Shown here in pieces: positions 44,392-51,891 of a DNA stretch of 64,000 nt. The notes below the pieces were generated by a model, which did not search any database, was not told where the DNA came from, and saw nothing but the letters and a program-made list of their open reading frames with translations. Positions within the stretch are counted from its first letter, which is position 1. Each line of letters starts with the position of its first letter. The stretch is from Hebobacterum sp964559435 (lineage in GTDB: Bacteria; Armatimonadota; Hebobacteria; Hebobacterales; Hebobacteraceae), in NCBI GenBank assembly GCA_964559435.1, contig CAZLHI010000005.1, positions 62,001 through 126,000 on the forward strand. The letters are read 5' to 3'. The translations under genes and the position numbers were made by a program.

Positions 44392-46788
44392 ATGGCCGAC
44401 GCGACACGACTCATTCGGTTGACGCTTCCGACTCTTGGGCTGGCCGTGCTCTCGCCGCTGGTCGCAGTCGCAGCTGAGGAAGTGGCTGAAGCCTTGCGCA
44501 CGCCGTTCGGCGCTGCGCGCTCTGTCTCAGTGAACCCTGACGACAGCTCCTGCTGGGCGGCCACCGGCGGCAGCGTCATGCACATCTCGTTCGACGGAGA
44601 GACCCTGAGTCAGAGCGATGGCTTCTCCCGTCCCGCATCGGTTTCCGTGAACGGCGCGGACGGGTCTTGCTGGGTTGCTGACAGCGGCAACAGTCAGATC
44701 GTGCGCCTGGCGGCGGATGGATCGGAGATCCTGCGCGTCGGCGGGTTCTCTGAGCCCTCCTCGGTCTCGGTGAACAGAAACGACGGCTCCTGTTGGGTGG
44801 CGGATAGAGACCACGACCAAGTCGTGCTTCTCTCCGAGGGCGGCACTGAGCTCCTCCGGATCGGAGGCTTTCTCGGGCCCACCGCGGTAGCGGTCAATGC
44901 AGCTGACCGAACCTGCTGGGTAGCCGACACGGAGAACGACCGAGTCGTGCAGTTGTCGCCGTCGGGGAGTGTGCTTGGGGTGAACGACGCATTCCTCGGC
45001 CCGACGAGCGTATCGGTGAATCCAATCACCGGCTCCTGCTGGGTGGCAGATACGTTCAATGATGAGGTCGTGCGCCTTCTGGCCGACAGCACAGAGGTCG
45101 TCCGCGTGGAGGGATTCTCGTTCCCCACCTCCGTTTCGGTCAACGCCCAGGACGGTCGGTGCTGGGTGGCCGACACCGGAAACGCGCGCATCCAGCTTCT
45201 CTCGCAGAGCGGGCAAGTCATATTCCGGGGCGGCAGCTTCGACTGTCCGGTTGCCGTCTCGGCGAATCCGCTCGACGGGTCCTGTTGGCTGGGCGATGCC
45301 TGCGCTGGGGAAGTGCTCAGGCTGAACACCAACGCCGTCGTGCTGTTCCGCGTTGGCGAGTTTGCCGAGCCCGTCTCGGTATCCGTCAATGACAGCGATG
45401 GTTCGTGCTGGGTGGTGGACGAGTCCGCCAATCGGGCGGTTCGACTCAGCGAGGAGGGAGCCGAGCTGCTGAGCAAGAGCCAGTTCTTGTCGCCGGCCGC
45501 GGTGTCGGTTAACCCGGCGAACGGCATGTGGTGGGTGGCCGACACCGGGAACAATGCAGTCGCTCAGCTTTCTGCTCAAGGCGCGCTGCTCCGCCGGATC
45601 GGCGGCTTTAGCGGCCCTCGGGGCGTGTCGGTGAACCGCTCGGACGGGTCGTGTTGGGTGGCCGACACTGGAAACAATGAGATCGTGCACCTCGCGGACG
45701 ACGGCTCAGAGCTGTTCCGTGGTGGCCGCTTCCTTGGGCCTCTGTCCGTTTCCGTCAACCCGGAAGACGGCAGCTGCTGGGCTGCCGACACCGGCGGAGA
45801 CGAAGTGGTGCATCTGGCGGAGGACGGCACTCAGCTCTCCCGGAGCGCGGGGTTCGACGGGCCGTCGTCTGTATCCGTCTACCGGGCTGATGGCTCGTGC
45901 TGGGTGGCAGATCGTTTGAACAACGAAATTGTCCGCCTTGCCGAAGATGGTTCCGAACTCGCGTGGGTCGGCGGCTTCCACGAGCCATATGCCATCTCGG
46001 TCAGCGCCGACGATGGCTCCTGCTGGGTAGCCGATACGGAGAACGACGAGATAGTGCATCTATCGAGGACGGGTTGGGAGCTGTCTCGCACAGGCGGCTT
46101 CTCGCAGCCGCAAAGCGTCTCCGTCAACTCCTCCGATGGCTCCTGCTGGGTAGCGGACAGCCTTCAGGGTCAGGTCGTCCGTCTCGTAGTCACCGTGCCG
46201 GCCAAGCCGACCTTCCCGGACGTGCCCTTTGACGCCTTTGGACACGATGAGATCGAAGCGAACGTGATGGCCGGCATCGTCAGCGGGTTCCGGGACGGCC
46301 TATATCGACCTGAGCTCAGTGTCACGCGCGACCAGATGGCCGTTTTCATCTCCCGCGCGGTCGCCGGCGGCGACGAGAATGTCCCAGATTCGGAGGGGCC
46401 GCCGAGCTTCCCGGATGTGCCGGCCGACAATTGGGCCTTCAAGTACGTTGAGTTCGCGGCTGGGTTGAATATCGTGGGAGGCTTCCAAAACGGCGACTAT
46501 CGGCCGTTGGAGGAGGTAGACCGGGCGCAGATGGCTGCCTTCATCGCGCGCTCGATCGCCGACCCGACTGGTGACGAAGGCCTGGCCGATTATGTCCCAC
46601 CCAGCACGCCGACGTTCCCCGATGTGCCGCTCGATTTCTGGGCCTACACCTACATCGAGTTCATAGTCCAGCAGCAAGTCGCCGAGGGCTTCGATGACGA
46701 CCTCTATCACCCCGAGATGGTGGTTGACCGCGCACAGATGGCCGTCTTCATCTTCCGGGCATTCCATCTGACATTCCTGGAGCAGTAG
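44392..46788 (+). CDS. secreted NHL-like repeat protein with three SLH domains (copy 2)
   Basis: A 798-residue paralogue of the upstream gene, with the same plan. A signal peptide (to about residue 27) is followed by fourteen repeats with the DGSCWVAD core and three SLH domains (TFPDVPFDAFGHDEIEANV, SFPDVPADNWAFKYVEFA, TFPDVPLDFWAYTYIEFI). Repeats here are more regular than in copy 1, with alternating VSVN and NEIVHLAEDGSEL strands; one unit has GMWW in place of GSCW. GGGAGGGAC precedes ATG 44392. Two adjacent copies imply tandem duplication followed by divergence. Both are probably abundant S-layer-associated proteins. Confidence 0.88.
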   Translation: MADATRLIRLTLPTLGLAVLSPLVAVAAEEVAEALRTPFGAARSVSVNPDDSSCWAATGGSVMHISFDGETLSQSDGFSRPASVSVNGADGSCWVADSGNSQIVRLAADGSEILRVGGFSEPSSVSVNRNDGSCWVADRDHDQVVLLSEGGTELLRIGGFLGPTAVAVNAADRTCWVADTENDRVVQLSPSGSVLGVNDAFLGPTSVSVNPITGSCWVADTFNDEVVRLLADSTEVVRVEGFSFPTSVSVNAQDGRCWVADTGNARIQLLSQSGQVIFRGGSFDCPVAVSANPLDGSCWLGDACAGEVLRLNTNAVVLFRVGEFAEPVSVSVNDSDGSCWVVDESANRAVRLSEEGAELLSKSQFLSPAAVSVNPANGMWWVADTGNNAVAQLSAQGALLRRIGGFSGPRGVSVNRSDGSCWVADTGNNEIVHLADDGSELFRGGRFLGPLSVSVNPEDGSCWAADTGGDEVVHLAEDGTQLSRSAGFDGPSSVSVYRADGSCWVADRLNNEIVRLAEDGSELAWVGGFHEPYAISVSADDGSCWVADTENDEIVHLSRTGWELSRTGGFSQPQSVSVNSSDGSCWVADSLQGQVVRLVVTVPAKPTFPDVPFDAFGHDEIEANVMAGIVSGFRDGLYRPELSVTRDQMAVFISRAVAGGDENVPDSEGPPSFPDVPADNWAFKYVEFAAGLNIVGGFQNGDYRPLEEVDRAQMAAFIARSIADPTGDEGLADYVPPSTPTFPDVPLDFWAYTYIEFIVQQQVAEGFDDDLYHPEMVVDRAQMAVFIFRAFHLTFLEQ

Positions 46789-46951
46789 TCAGCCCTGCCA
46801 CTCTAGGACTGTGCGTTAGGCGATCCCCCCAGGGCCCAGGCCGTTCTCCCGCCGCGTGTCGCGGGTACAGGGAGCGGTTGCGGCGCCTGCGCCGCGATCT
46901 AGGAGCCTGCATGTTGGGCCAGACCGGCCCGGCCCGAGACCAACGTCATCC

Positions 46952-46980
46952 TTGACGGGGAGGCCTGTGTATGCTATCCT
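46952..46980 (+). promoter_or_regulatory. promoter of the pyrimidine operon
   Basis: TTGACG (46952-46957), 17 bases, TATCCT (46975-46980). The predicted start near 46987 gives a leader of about 60 bases that contains the PyrR-binding hairpin. Confidence 0.6.
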
Positions 46981-47013
46981 CTCGCCGGACAATAAGCTGT
47001 CTGCAGCTTGGGT

Positions 47014-47045
47014 CCTTTTAACCCAGTCCAGAGAGGCTGAAAAGG
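47014..47045 (+). promoter_or_regulatory. PyrR-binding RNA hairpin overlapping the pyrR ribosome-binding site
   Basis: The core CAGTCCAGAGAGGCTG (47024-47039) matches the known PyrR anti-antiterminator loop consensus (UCCAGAGAGGCU). CAGTC (47024-47028) pairs with GGCTG (47035-47039) around the loop CAGAGA, and a lower stem CCTTTT (47014-47019) pairs with AAAAGG (47040-47045), leaving a 5' side bulge. The pyrR GTG start is at 47046, so its likely ribosome-binding site GAGAGG lies in the loop and upper stem. PyrR binding would block translation directly. No terminator follows. Confidence 0.8.
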
Positions 47046-47669
47046 GTGAGCCCAAACAGATCCGACAAGCGCCGAGCGCCGGCCCCCCAGAATAAGGGCG
47101 GCGCTATTTCTGTGGCCGCCACCGGCTCACTCAGGCAGACAGCCGCGATCCTCGACGGTTCCGACATAGGCCGAGCGCTCACTCGAATCGCTCACGAGAT
47201 ATTGGAGCGCAACAAGGGCGGCGAGAACCTCTGCCTGATCGGGATTCACACGCGCGGTGTGCCGCTGGCGTCTCGTCTGGGCGGCCTCATAGAGCGGTTC
47301 GAGGGCCAGCCGGTGCGGCTCGGCCAGCTCGACACCGCCGGGCACCGGGACGACCGCCCGGGCCACGAGACCGCCTCTAGGACGTCCATTGACTTCGATC
47401 TCACTGGCAAGCATGTGATCCTCGTGGACGATGTGCTGTACACCGGCCGGAGCGTCCGCGCTGCTCTCGACGCACTGATAGAACACGGGCGACCAGCAGA
47501 TGTGCAACTGGCCGTACTTGTGGATCGCGGCCATCGAGAGCTCCCGATTCGCGCGGACTACGTGGGGAAGAACATCCCGACCTCCCGCCGAGAACGGGTG
47601 AGAGTCCATCTCTCCGATACCGACGGCGAGGAGGCGGTTTACATCGAGCGTTTGCCGGAGGACAAGTAA
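47046..47669 (+). CDS. pyrR: PyrR bifunctional regulator / uracil phosphoribosyltransferase
   Basis: A 207-residue PyrR that binds pyr mRNA when UMP is high and has uracil phosphoribosyltransferase activity in known members. Family motifs are IGRALTRIAHEILERNKGGENLCLIGIHTRGVPLA, DFDLTGKHVILVDDVLYTGRSVRAALDAL (PRPP loop) and LAVLVDRGHRELPIRADYVGKNIPTS. The N-terminus is about 30 residues longer than usual if GTG 47046 is used; a GTG at 47113 would give a shorter form. It is the first gene of the pyr operon and its start is adjacent to its own RNA target. It ends one base before pyrB begins. Confidence 0.93.
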   Translation: MSPNRSDKRRAPAPQNKGGAISVAATGSLRQTAAILDGSDIGRALTRIAHEILERNKGGENLCLIGIHTRGVPLASRLGGLIERFEGQPVRLGQLDTAGHRDDRPGHETASRTSIDFDLTGKHVILVDDVLYTGRSVRAALDALIEHGRPADVQLAVLVDRGHRELPIRADYVGKNIPTSRRERVRVHLSDTDGEEAVYIERLPEDK

Positions 47670-48884
47670 GTGGCTCTGGAGGGACGCGACCTGGTCTCGA
47701 TCTTCGATCTCAGCGATCGCGAGATCGAGGCCGTGTTCGACCTGGCCGATCAGATGGATGAGCACAAGCACGTCGGCCTGAAGATCGCGGACGGAAGCAT
47801 TCTGTGCACGCTCTTCTACGAGCCGAGCACGAGGACGCGTCTGTCCTTCGAGGCCGCGATGCAAAGACTGGGAGGCGGGGTCATCAGTGTCGCCGACGCC
47901 AGCAGCACCTCGGTGGCGAAAGGCGAGACCATCGCCGACACAGTTCGCATTATCGAATCGTATGCCGACATAATCGTGATCCGGCACCCGCTGGAGGGTA
48001 GCGCGCGGGTGGCGGCCGACTACGCGTCAGTGCCGATCATCAATGCGGGAGACGGTGCTCACGAGCATCCCACGCAAACACTGCTGGACCTCTACACGAT
48101 TCGGCGAGAGAAGGGCAAGCTCCGCGACCTCAGCGTCGCCCTCGTAGGCGATCTTCGCTACGGTAGAACAGTCCACTCGCTTGCCTTCGGACTGGCGCGA
48201 TTTGGGGCCGAGGTCACGTTCGTCTCCCCTCCGGGTCTGGAGATGCCGCTGCCGCTCGTAGAGCGGCTGGAAAAGGAGTTTCAGTGCACGCCTGCCCACT
48301 ATCACAGCTTGGGTGATGTCGTGACAGACCCCGAGTCCGTGAAGCGGCGAAGGGGCGGCCAGAAAGTCCTCGCCACGGAGTTGCTGGCCACCTTCGACGC
48401 CATCTACGTGACTCGCGTGCAGAAAGAGCGCTTCGAGTCGGACCATGCCTATCAGGGCGCGAGGCGAGGCTACGCGATCACGCAGGAGCTTCTATCAGGG
48501 GCCCAGTCGGACGCGCTCGTGATGCATCCGCTCCCCAGGGTCGATGAGCTGGCCTATGATCTGGATCGGGATCCCCGCGCGGTCTACTTCCGGCAGGCCG
48601 CTTTCGGGCTGCCTGTGAGGATGGCTCTGCTGGCCGCGCTGCTGGGGAAGCGTCCGGTCAGAGTGAAGCGGGCGCGCAAGGGAGACTATCGGCCCGAGCC
48701 GCGCCGGGAGGTGGACTTCCGCAACATCGCGCAGTTGAAATGCCCAAACGCGCAATGTGTTAGCAACCATGAGGCCTATCTCAGGCCGCAGTTCACATTT
48801 GTCAGGTACGCGCCGGAGACTGTGGCCTGCGCCTACTGCGAACAGGAGGTAGCTTCGCCTCTGAGCTCCGATGATCTAGAATGA
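47670..48884 (+). CDS. pyrB: aspartate carbamoyltransferase fused to a PyrI-type zinc domain
   Basis: A 404-residue protein. Residues 1 to about 330 are a complete ATCase catalytic chain: FYEPSTRTRLSFEAAMQRLGG (carbamoyl-phosphate site), HPLEGSARVAADY, DGAHEHPTQTLLDLYT, VALVGDLRYGRTVHSLAFGL and VMHPLPRVDELAYDLD. After a basic linker, residues 358-390 form a Cys4 zinc site (CPNAQC and CAYC) that closely resembles the C-terminal zinc domain of the regulatory chain PyrI, not the PyrI nucleotide-binding domain. Catalytic-regulatory fusions are known in Thermotoga. No separate pyrI is present. GTG start directly after pyrR; overlaps pyrC by 4 bases. Confidence 0.92.
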   Translation: MALEGRDLVSIFDLSDREIEAVFDLADQMDEHKHVGLKIADGSILCTLFYEPSTRTRLSFEAAMQRLGGGVISVADASSTSVAKGETIADTVRIIESYADIIVIRHPLEGSARVAADYASVPIINAGDGAHEHPTQTLLDLYTIRREKGKLRDLSVALVGDLRYGRTVHSLAFGLARFGAEVTFVSPPGLEMPLPLVERLEKEFQCTPAHYHSLGDVVTDPESVKRRRGGQKVLATELLATFDAIYVTRVQKERFESDHAYQGARRGYAITQELLSGAQSDALVMHPLPRVDELAYDLDRDPRAVYFRQAAFGLPVRMALLAALLGKRPVRVKRARKGDYRPEPRREVDFRNIAQLKCPNAQCVSNHEAYLRPQFTFVRYAPETVACAYCEQEVASPLSSDDLE

Positions 48885-50116
48885 GCGATCAGGTCAATAA
48901 CTTGGTGATAAGAGGCGGCCGCCTGTTCGATCCCTGCGCAGGGCTGGATGGCATCGGCGACGTGCTTGTCCGGGACGGCGTGATCGCTGGCTCGGGAGAA
49001 GTCACGGAGGGGCAAGCGGGCGAGGTGCTCGACGCCGCCGGCCTGTGGGTGCTCCCCGGGCCGATGGACATACATGTGCACCTGCGCGAGCCGGGGCAGG
49101 AGCACAAGGAGACGATCGCGACAGGGACGCAGGCGGCAATCGCTGGGGGATTCACGGCGGTGGCCTGTGAGCCCAATACAGTTCCCCCCTGCGATTCGCC
49201 TGACCGTCTTGCGGCGGTGATTGAAATGGCCGAACGCACTGCCGCCGCGCGCGTCCTCCCTAAGTGCGCGATCACAGTGGGGCAGAAGGGCCGCGAGCTG
49301 ACTGACTTCGAAGCACTTCGCGCCGCCGGAGCCGTTGCCGCAAGTGACGACGGCTTCTCGGTTGCGGACCGCGTCCTCATGCGGTCGGCGGTGGTGACCA
49401 GTGGGCAGACCGGTCTGCCTTTGACTCTGCACGTGGACGGCCCGGGCATGGTCGAGCGCGACATCTCCCTCGCGGCTGAGGCCGGCTGGCGGGTCCACTT
49501 CTCGCACGTCAGCCTGGCGGAGGAGGCCGAGCTGATTGCGAGAGCAAGGGCCGAAGGGATGCAGGTGACCGGTGAGGTGACACCTCACCACCTCACCTTG
49601 ACCGCAGACGACGCGCCGGGCGGTGAGGCGAACTTCAAGATGAACCCGCCCTTGGCCTCCGCGACCGACGCGGCGGCGATGCGCAGCGCGCTGGCCAGCG
49701 GCGTGCTGACCGTGATCGCCTCGGACCACGCGCCCCACTCGCCGGCGGAGAAGGCGCTGCCCTATGAAGATGCGCCTCCCGGCGTCATCGGTCTCGAGAC
49801 GACTCTTGCCGTCGTCTGGACGCATCTGGTGGGGCCCGGCAACGCCTCGCCGGACGCAGTCGTCAGGGCCCTCACCTCAGGGCCGGCTGAAGTGCTCGGC
49901 TTGCCGGCGCCATCTCTGCGCACGGGGGCACCCGCGGACATCGCGCTCTTCGACCCCAGCCGCACCTGGGTGGTCGAGCCGGAGCGATTCAAATCGAAGG
50001 CGCGCAACTGCCCGTTCGCGGGCCATAGGCTGCGGGGCGAGGTGATTTCCACGCTCGTGGGCGGGCGCGTCGCCATGAGGGAGGGGAGTATCTTGGGAGT
50101 AGGAGCGGGCCAGTGA
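48881..50116 (+). CDS. pyrC: dihydroorotase
   Basis: This 411-residue amidohydrolase closes carbamoyl-aspartate to dihydroorotate. Metal ligands are in MDIHVHLREPGQEHKE, FSHVSL, EVTPHHLTL and IASDHAPHS. NPPLAS and YEDAPPGVIGLET are typical of class I DHOase. The region that normally carries the HCED/HAED motif is shortened to LTLHVDGPGMVERD; the His is kept but the following acidic pair is lost and the flexible insert is absent. It lies between pyrB and carA with 4-base overlaps on both sides. Confidence 0.93.
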   Translation: MSDQVNNLVIRGGRLFDPCAGLDGIGDVLVRDGVIAGSGEVTEGQAGEVLDAAGLWVLPGPMDIHVHLREPGQEHKETIATGTQAAIAGGFTAVACEPNTVPPCDSPDRLAAVIEMAERTAAARVLPKCAITVGQKGRELTDFEALRAAGAVAASDDGFSVADRVLMRSAVVTSGQTGLPLTLHVDGPGMVERDISLAAEAGWRVHFSHVSLAEEAELIARARAEGMQVTGEVTPHHLTLTADDAPGGEANFKMNPPLASATDAAAMRSALASGVLTVIASDHAPHSPAEKALPYEDAPPGVIGLETTLAVVWTHLVGPGNASPDAVVRALTSGPAEVLGLPAPSLRTGAPADIALFDPSRTWVVEPERFKSKARNCPFAGHRLRGEVISTLVGGRVAMREGSILGVGAGQ

Positions 50117-51258
50117 GAGCGATCCTCGTGCTCGAGGACGGCACGGTTTTCGAGGGCCAGAGCATCGGCCGCGCCGGGCGGACGCTCGGCGAGGTCGTGT
50201 TCGACACCGCCATGGTGGGATACCAGCAGTGTCTCACCGACCCATCCCTTCGGGGCCAGATCCTCACCTTCACCTATCCGTTGATCGGCAACTATGGTGC
50301 AAACAGCGAGGACTTCGAGTCGAGCATTTGCCAGGCGGCCGGTGTTGTCGTCCGCGAGGCATGTGAAGAGCCGAGCAACTTCCGCTCGGAAGGGAAGCTA
50401 GGCGGGTTTCTTCAGGAGCAGGGGGTCGTTGGGATAGCCGGCGTGGACACCCGCGCGCTGACGCGCAAGCTTCGCACAGTCGGCGTCATGATGGGCGCGA
50501 TCTCCACCGACGAGAGCGCAGATGAAGTGCTGCGCCGCATCAAGGAGAGCCCAAGCTACGGCGATATCGATCTGGTCGAGCAGGTCAGCACGCCGACGCC
50601 CTACGAATGGCAGCCCGGCCTCACGAGCGGCAGATCACAGCCCAGGATGGACTTCGAGGACCGCCTGAAAATCGTCTGCATGGACTACGGTATCCGCGAG
50701 AGCATTTTGAGAAATCTCCATGCGCTCGGCTGTCGCTGTATTGTCATGCCGTGCAAGGCCACCGCTGAGCAGGTGCTCGAGCAGAAGCCGGACGGGGTTC
50801 TGCTGTCACCCGGCCCGGGCGATCCGAAGCGGCTCACCTACGCGGTCGAGTGTGTGAAGGGACTCGTCGAGGAAGTTCCCATCTTCGGCATCTGCCTCGG
50901 GAACCATTTGCTGGCGACCGCGCTCGGCGGCACGACCTTCAAGCTGAAGTTCGGCCACCGCGGCGGCAACCACCCCGTCAAGGACCTCAAGACAGGCCGA
51001 GTCACGATCACCTCGCAGAACCACGGGTACGCCGTCGATGCGCAGAGCGTCCAGGGCACCGGCGCGGTCGTCTCACGCATCAACCTCAACGACGACACTG
51101 TCGAGGGCCTGGAGTGTGAGAGTCTGCGGGCCTTCTCCATCCAGTACCATGCTGAGGCGAGCCCGGGCCCGCTCGACAGCCGCGGCATCTTCAAACAGTT
51201 CGTGGACCGGATACGAGAACCGGATCGGTGGGCGCAGATCGCTCCCGAAGTTCACTGA
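50113..51258 (+). CDS. carA: carbamoyl-phosphate synthase small subunit
   Basis: A 381-residue glutaminase subunit that supplies ammonia to CarB. The N-terminal small domain starts ILVLEDGTVFEGQSIG and contains FDTAMVGYQQCLTDPS and IAGVDTRALTRKLR. The C-terminal class I amidotransferase domain has the region around the nucleophile in IFGICLGNHLLATALGG and the His-Glu pair in IQYHAEASPGP. GTG 50113 overlaps the pyrC stop. The gene is followed not by carB but by a 630-base insertion carrying a transposase gene. Confidence 0.94.
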   Translation: MRAILVLEDGTVFEGQSIGRAGRTLGEVVFDTAMVGYQQCLTDPSLRGQILTFTYPLIGNYGANSEDFESSICQAAGVVVREACEEPSNFRSEGKLGGFLQEQGVVGIAGVDTRALTRKLRTVGVMMGAISTDESADEVLRRIKESPSYGDIDLVEQVSTPTPYEWQPGLTSGRSQPRMDFEDRLKIVCMDYGIRESILRNLHALGCRCIVMPCKATAEQVLEQKPDGVLLSPGPGDPKRLTYAVECVKGLVEEVPIFGICLGNHLLATALGGTTFKLKFGHRGGNHPVKDLKTGRVTITSQNHGYAVDAQSVQGTGAVVSRINLNDDTVEGLECESLRAFSIQYHAEASPGPLDSRGIFKQFVDRIREPDRWAQIAPEVH

Positions 51259-51281
51259 GAGAGTGTACATGAAGGAGATAC

Positions 51282-51317
51282 ATGCCCAGACGCACTGATC
51301 TGAAGGAAGTCCTGTAG
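51282..51317 (+). pseudogene. duplicated carB start (11-codon remnant)
   Basis: ATG at 51282 preceded by AAGGAGATAC encodes MPRRTDLKEVL and then hits a TAG at 51315-51317. The intact carB starts at 51892 with MPRRTDLKKVMV. The two share 15 identical bases (CGCACTGATCTGAAG) plus synonymous differences on either side. The TAG stop is part of the REP palindrome GTAG, so the remnant is cut exactly where the transposon element begins. It could still be translated as a short peptide. Confidence 0.75.
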
Positions 51318-51339
51318 GGCGGGCATACCCATGCCCGCC
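51314..51339 (+). repeat. REP-like palindrome, left end of the RAYT element
   Basis: GTAG followed by GGCGGGCAT-ACCC-ATGCCCGCC, a 9 bp hairpin. The GTAG tetranucleotide at the foot of a GC-rich hairpin is the hallmark of REP sequences recognised by RAYT transposases. It is an inverted copy, with 23 of 26 bases identical, of the repeat at 51839-51864. Confidence 0.85.
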
Positions 51340-51831
51340 ATGAGGAAAGCGATGGGAACCCGTGCACGCAAGCATCTGCGCCGACTGGACGCGATCCATG
51401 AGGGCTTGGGGGGTCCGCTGTTCTTTATCACGTGCTGCGTTCGAGATCGCAGAGCAGTTCTCGCGAACCGTGATAGAGCGCAAGTGCTCGTCGCGGCATG
51501 GGAGAGATCGCCTGACGTGCACGGCTGGTTCGTGGGCCGCTACGTTGTCATGCCCGATCATGTCCACTTCTTCGCCTCGCCTGGGAATGAGGGGCCGAAG
51601 ACGCTCAGCCGATTCGTCGGCGATTGGAAGCGGTGGACCGCGAGACAAATGAGGGAAACGCCCCTGCCAGACTTCGAATGGCAGAAGGAGTTCTTCGACC
51701 ATCTTATGCGTAACAGTGAGTCCTACGAGGGCAAGTGGGAGTATGTCCGAGCGAATCCTGTGAGGGCGGGCCTCGTGCCAGAGCCTGACGAATGGGCATT
51801 CCAGGGTGAGCTGTACGTGCTGGAGGGGTAA
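51340..51831 (+). CDS. REP-associated tyrosine transposase (RAYT, Y1 family)
   Basis: A protein of 163 residues (166 if the in-frame ATG at 51331, inside the left palindrome, is used). The HUH motif is HVH in YVVMPDHVHFFASPG, and the nucleophilic Tyr is in WEYVRANPVRAGLV, the conserved RAYT C-terminal signature. LFFITCCVRDRRAVL near the N-terminus and TLSRFVGDWKRW also fit TnpA_REP proteins, which cleave single-stranded REP DNA. Both catalytic motifs are intact. It lies in the pyr operon in the same orientation, between two inverted REP-like palindromes. Confidence 0.9.
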   Translation: MRKAMGTRARKHLRRLDAIHEGLGGPLFFITCCVRDRRAVLANRDRAQVLVAAWERSPDVHGWFVGRYVVMPDHVHFFASPGNEGPKTLSRFVGDWKRWTARQMRETPLPDFEWQKEFFDHLMRNSESYEGKWEYVRANPVRAGLVPEPDEWAFQGELYVLEG

Positions 51832-51838
51832 GAGATTC

Positions 51839-51864
51839 GGCGGGCGTAGGTACGCCCGCCCTAC
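51839..51864 (-). repeat. REP-like palindrome, right end of the RAYT element
   Basis: GGCGGGCGTA-GG-TACGCCCGCC is a perfect 10 bp hairpin, followed by CTAC, the complement of GTAG. It is in inverted orientation to the left palindrome, so together they form a REP/inverse-REP pair. Confidence 0.85.
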
Positions 51865-51891
51865 ACAATGAGAACGAGAGCAGGAGACTGA

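Larger units (their letters stand above)
51314..51864 (+). mobile_element. RAYT element (REPtron) inserted between carA and carB
   Basis: A 551-base unit bounded by inverted 26-base REP palindromes, each beginning with GTAG on its outer side, and containing one transposase gene. It interrupts what would otherwise be a carA-carB junction; the left edge follows an 11-codon carB-start duplicate, and the right edge is 27 bases before the intact carB. No strong terminator other than the palindromes is seen, so read-through into carB may persist. Confidence 0.85.

Noticed and set aside
41737..46788. Regularly spaced repeats that might suggest a CRISPR array or DNA satellite
   Set aside because: The periodicity (about 135-150 bases) is that of protein repeats, the repeats diverge at synonymous positions, and both reading frames are intact.
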